Assembly: GCF_023544445.1 (NCBI RefSeq)
Contig: NZ_JALPVJ010000013.1
Span: 124,001-188,000 of the forward strand
Direction of reading: 5' to 3'
From: Actinoplanes sp. M2I2
Lineage (GTDB): Bacteria; Actinomycetota; Actinomycetes; Mycobacteriales; Micromonosporaceae
Length of the DNA stretch: 64,000 nt
Position 1 is the first letter of the stretch. Each line of letters begins with the position of its first letter. The position numbers and the translations under genes are program-made. The notes beneath the pieces are model-generated. The model did no database searches. It had not been told where the DNA came from and worked only from the letters and a program-made list of their open reading frames with translations. Of the stretch, positions 59,317-64,000 are shown piece after piece.

Positions 59317-60471
59317 GTGAAGGTCACCGGATACCGCAGCCTGACCACGAAGCACGACTGGGGCCGGCTGATCGGCGACGCCAACGGGGTGATGACGTCC
59401 CCGCTCACCGACGTCCACGTGCTGATCCTGGAGACCGACAACGGCCTCGAAGGGGTCGGCGTCGGGGCCCACAGCGAGATCGACCGGGTGTTCGGCGCCG
59501 TCGAGGGCGAGGACCCGCGCGGCGTCTCGGCCCTCTACGACCGGATGCTCGACCACGTCTTCAAGTCCGGGCATTCGGGGGCGACCTTCGGCGCCGTCGG
59601 CGCGATCGACATGGCCCTGTGGGACCTCAAGGCCAAGGCGGCCGGCGAGCCGCTGTGGCGCACGCTGGGCGCGCTCGACCGGTTCGTCCCCGGTTACGCG
59701 TCCGGGCTCGACATCGCCCTCGACGACGACGCCCTCGTACGGCTCTACGAGGAATTCGCGGACCGCGGCTTCAGTTCGGCCAAGCTCAAGGGCGGGCACG
59801 ACGTCGAGCACGACCTGCGCCGGCTGGAAGCGGTACGGGACGTCCTCGGCCGCGATTCGGCCCGTCCCGCCCTGATGTTCGACGCGAACGAGTCGTGGAA
59901 CCGGTCGCAGGCCGTCCGGTTCATCACGGCCCTAGAACGCCGGGTCGACCTCACCTGGGTCGAGGAGCCGGTGCGCCGCTGGGACGCGGCCGGGCTCGCC
60001 TCGGTGCGGCGCGGCATCCGCGCCGCCGTCGCGACCGGCGAGAACCTCACCGGCCTGGAACAGTACCGGCCGCTGCTGGACGCCGACGCGGTCGACGTCG
60101 TGCAGGTGGGCAACGTCTGGGGGATAACGCACTTCCTGCGGGTGGCGGCGGTGGCGCACGCCCGCGATCTGCCGGTCAGCCCGGTGGCCTACCACACCAA
60201 CCCGGTGGCGCACGCGGCCGCGGCGGTGCCCAACCATCTGGCCTTCGAGGTCCAGGGGCTCACCGCGCCGATCGGGCTTCAGGTCGACCAGGAGTACGCG
60301 GACGGCGGGATCGTCCTGGGCGACGAGCCCGGCCTCGGCATCCGGGTCGACGAGGACCACATCGACCGGCTGCGGGCCACCGACACGGGAGCGGCCGTCG
60401 CCGGCCCGCACGTGCGCCCCGTCCGGGCCGGCCTGCGGCTGGTCCCCGACGAGGTCCGGTTCCCGGTGTGA
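59317..60471 (+). CDS. Enolase-superfamily sugar-acid dehydratase (mandelate racemase subgroup)
   Basis: 384 residues from GTG 59317 with AAGGAGAAC upstream. After the capping domain the barrel shows the KxK pair in SSAKLKGGHD near residue 155, metal ligands Asp in FDANESWN, Glu in WVEEPVRR and Glu in VATGENLTG, and a His in SPVAYHTNPV. These are the catalytic elements of acid-sugar dehydratases. The Asp that normally partners the His (QPD-type motif) appears replaced in VVQVGNVWGITH, which may signal a distinct specificity. With the lactonase and dehydrogenase it fits an L-fuconate-type dehydratase. Its stop overlaps the next start. Confidence 0.85.
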   Translation: MKVTGYRSLTTKHDWGRLIGDANGVMTSPLTDVHVLILETDNGLEGVGVGAHSEIDRVFGAVEGEDPRGVSALYDRMLDHVFKSGHSGATFGAVGAIDMALWDLKAKAAGEPLWRTLGALDRFVPGYASGLDIALDDDALVRLYEEFADRGFSSAKLKGGHDVEHDLRRLEAVRDVLGRDSARPALMFDANESWNRSQAVRFITALERRVDLTWVEEPVRRWDAAGLASVRRGIRAAVATGENLTGLEQYRPLLDADAVDVVQVGNVWGITHFLRVAAVAHARDLPVSPVAYHTNPVAHAAAAVPNHLAFEVQGLTAPIGLQVDQEYADGGIVLGDEPGLGIRVDEDHIDRLRATDTGAAVAGPHVRPVRAGLRLVPDEVRFPV

Positions 60472-61304
60472 GCCGGTCCCTGGACACCCATGTGCACCTG
60501 TGGGACCGGTCCACCGACCCGCAGCCCTGGATCGACCCGGCGGCGATGACGGCGATCGACCGCGACTTCGCGCCCGCCGACCTCGCGCCGATGCTGGACG
60601 CGACGGGCATGGCAGCCGCCGTGGTCGTCCAATCGAGCAACAGCGCGGCCGAGACCCGGCGCCTGCTGGCCCACCGGAGCCCGCGCATCGCCGGGGTGGT
60701 GGGCTGGCTCGACCTCACGACCGACCCGGGACCCCAGCTCGACCGGCTGGACCCGGCCGACCGGCGACGGCTGGTGGGCGTCCGTCATCTGGTCCACCTC
60801 GACCCGGACCCGGAGTGGCTCACCCGGCCGGCCGTGGGCGCCGGCCTCGGCCGGCTGGCCGAGCACGACCTCGGCTTCGATCTGGTGCTGCGATGGCGGC
60901 AGCTGCCGCTGACCGCGCGAGTCGTGAAGGCGCGCCCGGACGTGCGCTTCGTCGTCGACCACCTCGGCGGCGTGGCCGAGGCCGACGACGTCGCCGGGTG
61001 GGAGACCGCGCTGCGGGAACTGGCCCGGCTGCCCACCGTGTGGGCGAAGATCTCCGGACTGGCCACCCTGGCCGGCCCGGAACGGACCAGGACGAGCCGC
61101 CTGCGGCACGCCGTCCGGGTGGCGCTCGAGGCTTTCGGGCCCGACCAGCTCATGTACGGATCCGATTGGCCGGTGGCCGAGCTCGGCGTCGGGGCGGCGA
61201 CCTGGCGGGCCGTCGTGGACGAGCTCCTCGCCGAGTTGAGCGGGCCGGAGCGGGAAGCGATCCTGTCCGGCACCGGGTCGGCGTTCTACCGGGTCGCGCC
61301 ATGA
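60468..61304 (+). CDS. Amidohydrolase-2 family sugar lactonase (L-fuconolactonase-like)
   Basis: 278 residues from GTG 60468 in a GTGA overlap with the dehydratase stop. The N-terminus SLDTHVHLWDRSTDPQPWID is typical of the COG3618 lactonases. Further family landmarks are VRHLVHLDPDPEWL, VVDHLGGV near residue 163 and YGSDWPVAELG near residue 226 with the metal-site Asp. Studied members open L-fucono- and L-rhamnono-lactones. Between dehydratase and dehydrogenase genes it would supply the middle step, lactone to acid. Confidence 0.88.
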   Translation: MSRSLDTHVHLWDRSTDPQPWIDPAAMTAIDRDFAPADLAPMLDATGMAAAVVVQSSNSAAETRRLLAHRSPRIAGVVGWLDLTTDPGPQLDRLDPADRRRLVGVRHLVHLDPDPEWLTRPAVGAGLGRLAEHDLGFDLVLRWRQLPLTARVVKARPDVRFVVDHLGGVAEADDVAGWETALRELARLPTVWAKISGLATLAGPERTRTSRLRHAVRVALEAFGPDQLMYGSDWPVAELGVGAATWRAVVDELLAELSGPEREAILSGTGSAFYRVAP

Positions 61305-62383
61305 CAGAGGGCCTTCGCCGGTTGCCGGCTCGGGGCCGATCCGGGCGCGGCGTCCTCGCCCTCGGCGGATCAGCGCTGGGCAACCTCGGCCGGGCGGTCG
61401 ACGACGACCAAGCCGCGCGGACGACCGAGCGCGCCTGGCAATGCGGTCTTCGCTGGTTCGACACCGCCCCGCACTACGGTCTCGGGCTCTCCGAGCGCCG
61501 CCTCGGAGCCGAACTGCGCCGCCACCCGCCCGAGGAGTTCGTCGTGTCGACCAAGGTCGGTCGCCTGCTCGTGCCGGAGGCGAATCCCGCCGCGTGGGAC
61601 ACCGAAGGGTTCGCCGTTCCCGGCGACCTGAGACGGCAGTGGGACTTCTCGCCGTCGGGAGTCGAACGTTCCCTCGAGGCGAGTCTGTCGCGGCTGGGTC
61701 TGGCCGCGGTCGACATCGCGTACGTGCACGATCCCGACCAGGCGTGGGCGGGCGCGGCCCGGGAGGGTCTGGCCTCCCTGGCCCGGCTGAAGGAGGCCGG
61801 TGTCGTCAAGGCCGTGGGCATCGGCACGAACGCCACGGACGGGCTCGCCGAGATCATCCGGGACGGTCTCGTCGACGTCGTCATGCTGGCCAACCGCTAC
61901 TCGCTGCTCGACCACACCGGCCTCGAACCGGTCCTCACCCCCGCCCGGCGGGCCGGGGTCGCCGTGGTCGCGGCCGGCGTCTTCGCCACCGGCCTGCTCG
62001 CCACCGCGCGTCCCCGGCCCGGCGCCACCTACGAGTACGGTCCCGCGAGCGCCGAGATGGTGGAGCGGGCCCACCGCATCGCCTCCGTCTGTGACCGCCA
62101 CGGCGTGGACCTGCCCGCGGTCGCGCTGGCCTTTCCTCTGCTGCACCCCGCGGTCGTCGCGGTCGCCGTCGGCATGCGCTCACCGGACGAGGTGGAGGAG
62201 AACCGGCGCCGATTCGACACCGACATCCCGGACGGCGTCTGGCGCGACCTGGTCACGGAAGGTCTGATCGAGGCCGGGACAGTCCCGGTCGAACAGCAGC
62301 CCGGCGAGGGCGGACCTCAGTCGTCCGGATCCTTGCGAGGGGGTTCGAAGCGGCGCCGCTGCCACGAAGAGACGATGTGGTGA
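61301..62383 (+). CDS. Aldo/keto reductase, probable L-fucose (threo-aldose) 1-dehydrogenase
   Basis: 360 residues from ATG 61301 overlapping the lactonase stop (ATGA). The AKR barrel motifs are present: GGSALGNLGR at the start, Asp and Tyr of FDTAPHYGLGLSERRLG near residue 50, Lys in VVSTKVGRLL, and His in DIAYVHDPDQ. This arrangement matches AKRs that oxidise the anomeric carbon of aldoses. Context supports an aldose to lactone reaction as step one. The last 67 bases overlap the 3' end of the convergent GntR gene; its basic tail after PVEQQPGEGG may therefore be an extension. Confidence 0.85.
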   Translation: MTEGLRRLPARGRSGRGVLALGGSALGNLGRAVDDDQAARTTERAWQCGLRWFDTAPHYGLGLSERRLGAELRRHPPEEFVVSTKVGRLLVPEANPAAWDTEGFAVPGDLRRQWDFSPSGVERSLEASLSRLGLAAVDIAYVHDPDQAWAGAAREGLASLARLKEAGVVKAVGIGTNATDGLAEIIRDGLVDVVMLANRYSLLDHTGLEPVLTPARRAGVAVVAAGVFATGLLATARPRPGATYEYGPASAEMVERAHRIASVCDRHGVDLPAVALAFPLLHPAVVAVAVGMRSPDEVEENRRRFDTDIPDGVWRDLVTEGLIEAGTVPVEQQPGEGGPQSSGSLRGGSKRRRCHEETMW

Positions 62384-63069
62384 CGCATCGACTGCTCCGC
62401 CGCGGCGACGTCCTGGCGGGCGATCGCGTCGGCGACGGCGGCATGCTCGTCGAGAGTCGACTGGAACGCGTTCTCGTAGCCCATGCCGTGGAATCGGTTG
62501 CTCTCCAGCGCGTGCAGGTACAGGCGTTTGGCGATGTTCTCGGCGAGATGGTTGCGGGACAGCTCCATCACGGTCAGGTGGAAGACCACGTCCGCCTGCC
62601 GGAAGGAATCGCTTTCGTGCTGGGTCTCCCGCATCACCTGCAGCGCGTGCTCGATACGGGTCAGTTCCTCCGGGGTGCGCCGGGCGGCCATGGCGCCCGC
62701 CATCGCGGACTCGAGACTTCCCCGCACGATGGTCAGCTCGTCGAGGATGCCGAGCGACTCGTCGTTGTCGATGAGGGCCGAGAGCACCAGCGGGTCCAGC
62801 ATGTTCCACGAGCCGGACCGGGCGACCTGGGTGCCGCGGCCCTGGGTGACGATCACCAGACCCTTCTCCTCGAGCCGCTTGACCGACTCCCGGATGACCG
62901 TCCGGCTCACCCCGAAATGCTCGCTGAGCGGGCCTTCCGGGGGCAACAGCTCGTTCTCGGTCAGCTGGCCGGTGACGATGAGCTCGACCAGTTCGCTGAC
63001 GACCGCCACGCTCAACCGCTCGGCCCGCCGGCGTGGGGGAAAGGCGAATTTGTCCGGTGCGGCGGTCAT
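62317..63069 (-). CDS. GntR-family regulator, FadR/FCD subgroup
   Basis: 250 residues. The winged helix is at about 15-85: LSVAVVSELVELIVTGQLTE, EGPLSEHFGVSRTVIRESVK and the wing VIVTQGRGTQVARSG. The FCD ligand domain follows with its metal-type residues (Asp in RQADVVFHLTVMELSRN, His in STLDEHAAVADAI and MRHHIV). FCD members of this type sense sugar acids or carboxylates. It converges with and overlaps the catabolic operon, so it is the probable local regulator; CATACGTATG in front of the importer is a candidate site. Confidence 0.92.
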   Translation of the reverse strand: MTAAPDKFAFPPRRRAERLSVAVVSELVELIVTGQLTENELLPPEGPLSEHFGVSRTVIRESVKRLEEKGLVIVTQGRGTQVARSGSWNMLDPLVLSALIDNDESLGILDELTIVRGSLESAMAGAMAARRTPEELTRIEHALQVMRETQHESDSFRQADVVFHLTVMELSRNHLAENIAKRLYLHALESNRFHGMGYENAFQSTLDEHAAVADAIARQDVAAAEQSMRHHIVSSWQRRRFEPPRKDPDD

Positions 63070-63492
63070 GGCAGTACCTTACCCACGGCCGGACCCGGCC
63101 GACCGGATGATCCGCCCGGGAGCGCCGGCTCGGGGCCGACCGTCAGGCAGCGGGCCGGCCCGGAGTGGGGGCCGGACCTCGCCCTGCTGGGAGATCCAGG
63201 GCAGACATCGATGATCCGTGACGGTGATCTTGGCTGGCCGAAAGGTTGAGGCGTGCGGTCGGTCGGCTGCGGAGCGTCAACGGCGTCGGTCTCGGCAGCG
63301 GCGGCTTGCCTGATGACCTGGCCTGCCGCTGTTATTTCATCGTTATCAATTTTACGTCCATGAATGCCATCGGCGCTCGATGAGCGGTTACCGTGGGTGA
63401 TGTGCAGCGGGTTCATCTTCTGTTGACACGAGACGCGGCCCGTCAATACCTTCGCAACCCTTGATCCACAGGCGTTTCACGGGGGAGGGCCG
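63070..63492. other. Intergenic region with an AT-rich promoter-like patch
   Basis: A 423-base gap between two divergently transcribed genes. Bases 63328-63360 (TTATTTCATCGTTATCAATT and neighbours) are AT-rich in an otherwise GC-rich region and probably hold promoter elements for the downstream secreted protein. No gene or stable RNA is recognised. Confidence 0.45.
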
Positions 63493-64000
63493 AGTGGCTA
63501 CTGGTCGCTGGACTGCGACGGGTGCTATTCATCGATGGTTGTCGGGGCGTCGCCGGGCCGTACTGGTCGGCGGGGTGGTGACCGCTCTCGCGGTCACGGG
63601 CGGCATCACCGTCCTGACCCGATCCGATGGAGGCATCAGCACCGAGGCGTTGGGCGACGGGGTCAGCGCGGAGTCCCGCGCGCTCCGTCAGGCCAAGGAG
63701 CTGGGCCGTCCCGTACGGGTCGACTCGCTCACCGACGAGACCACCGAGGTGTGGGCCCGCCCGGAGGGTGACTTCCGGGCCGACCTGAGCGTCGGCGCCG
63801 TCCGCGTCCGCCGCGACGGCGACTGGGTGCCGGTCGACCTGACCTTGCGCGCCGTCCAGGGCCGGGTGGAGCCCGTCGCGCACCCGAAGGGACTCGTGCT
63901 CTCCGGCGCCCGCCGGGCCGGGACGAACGACCTCGCGGTGGTCGGCACCGGCAGCGAACGGATCGCGATGCGCTGGACCGGCCGTCTGCCGGCTCCGACG
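63493..64000 (+). CDS. N-terminus of a large secreted protein (RHS/LamG-type), 3' end outside window
   Basis: A GTG at 63493 with GGGGGAGG six bases upstream opens a frame that runs off the window end (169 codons seen). A signal peptide or anchor is present (RAVLVGGVVTALAVTGGITV, about 24-43). The following sequence, AKELGRPVRVDSLTDETTEV, GDWVPVDLTLRAVQGRVEPV and MRWTGRLPAPT, is the stereotyped N-terminal region of large actinobacterial wall-associated proteins with DNRLRE/LamG and RHS-repeat domains. The C-terminal domains, and hence the function, cannot be seen. Confidence 0.75.

Noticed and set aside
1..64000. tRNA, rRNA, riboswitch or plasmid/phage attachment sites
   Set aside because: I looked for tRNA-like cloverleaf cores, conserved riboswitch cores and integrase genes and saw none that I could support.

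Overview
The window is 64 kb of chromosome from a high-GC actinomycete. The evidence is strongly G/C-biased third codon positions, many GTG and TTG starts, translationally coupled ATGA/GTGA gene pairs, an ECF sigma factor next to a membrane Ser/Thr kinase, a class F sortase, LAL-type LuxR, MarR, MerR and TetR regulators, and secreted CAZymes with CBM13 (ricin-type) and CBM2 modules. A Micromonosporaceae member such as an Actinoplanes relative fits best. That placement is inference; there is no rRNA or tRNA gene here to test it.

Layout. 1-12 kb: tail of an unidentified regulator-like protein, a ThDP-dependent acetolactate-synthase-like enzyme with a hairpin in its leader and a small frameshifted gene upstream, a coupled esterase/MFS exporter/VOC operon, a PQQ-type sugar dehydrogenase, an FAD monooxygenase, an epoxide hydrolase and a TetR relic. 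11.6-16.9 kb: ECF sigma factor and PknB-like kinase, an EF-hand/CHRD-like surface protein with its sortase, and a TspO-like gene divergent from a MarR gene with a clear operator between them. 17-31 kb: a regulator-dense block with a LAL LuxR protein, an ABC transporter plus two-component system, two MerR paralogues (one truncated), a TetR/SDR pair with three evenly spaced operators, MarR/MerR divergent from a DLH-like hydrolase, a second ABC exporter, and LtrA. 31-37.8 kb: hydrolases, MarR, small NTF2-like and MoaF-like genes, a secreted lectin-like protein, and an EAL protein.

37.9-42.6 kb is a secreted glycan-degrading operon (SGNH esterase, GH27 alpha-galactosidase, GH43). 42.8-50.9 kb is a decayed accessory zone: two broken IS5-type transposases, the end of an IS481-type transposase, SDR and MFS pseudogenes and a frameshifted CrtC/AttH-like gene, interleaved with an intact ArsP-like permease and two membrane proteins. 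50.9-52.8 kb encodes a hybrid histidine kinase.

52.9-63.1 kb appears to be a dedicated sugar utilisation locus: a secreted beta-helix glycosidase-like protein (GH141-like, a family that contains alpha-L-fucosidases), an ABC importer (lipoprotein plus two permeases), an enolase-superfamily sugar-acid dehydratase, an amidohydrolase-type lactonase, an aldo/keto reductase and a FadR-type GntR regulator. Together these match a non-phosphorylating oxidative route, most likely for L-fucose: dehydrogenase to lactone, lactonase to acid, dehydratase to 2-keto-3-deoxy acid. A 12-bp GTTAAC-containing motif occurs upstream of this importer, the beta-helix gene and the GH27/GH43 operon 13 kb away, suggesting one regulon. 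The window ends inside a large secreted protein gene. The most interesting leads are this regulon, the repeated MerR-like promoter element, the phased TetR operator array and the tandem duplication of a gene's own 3' end. I did not find a convincing, wholly new multi-gene system.
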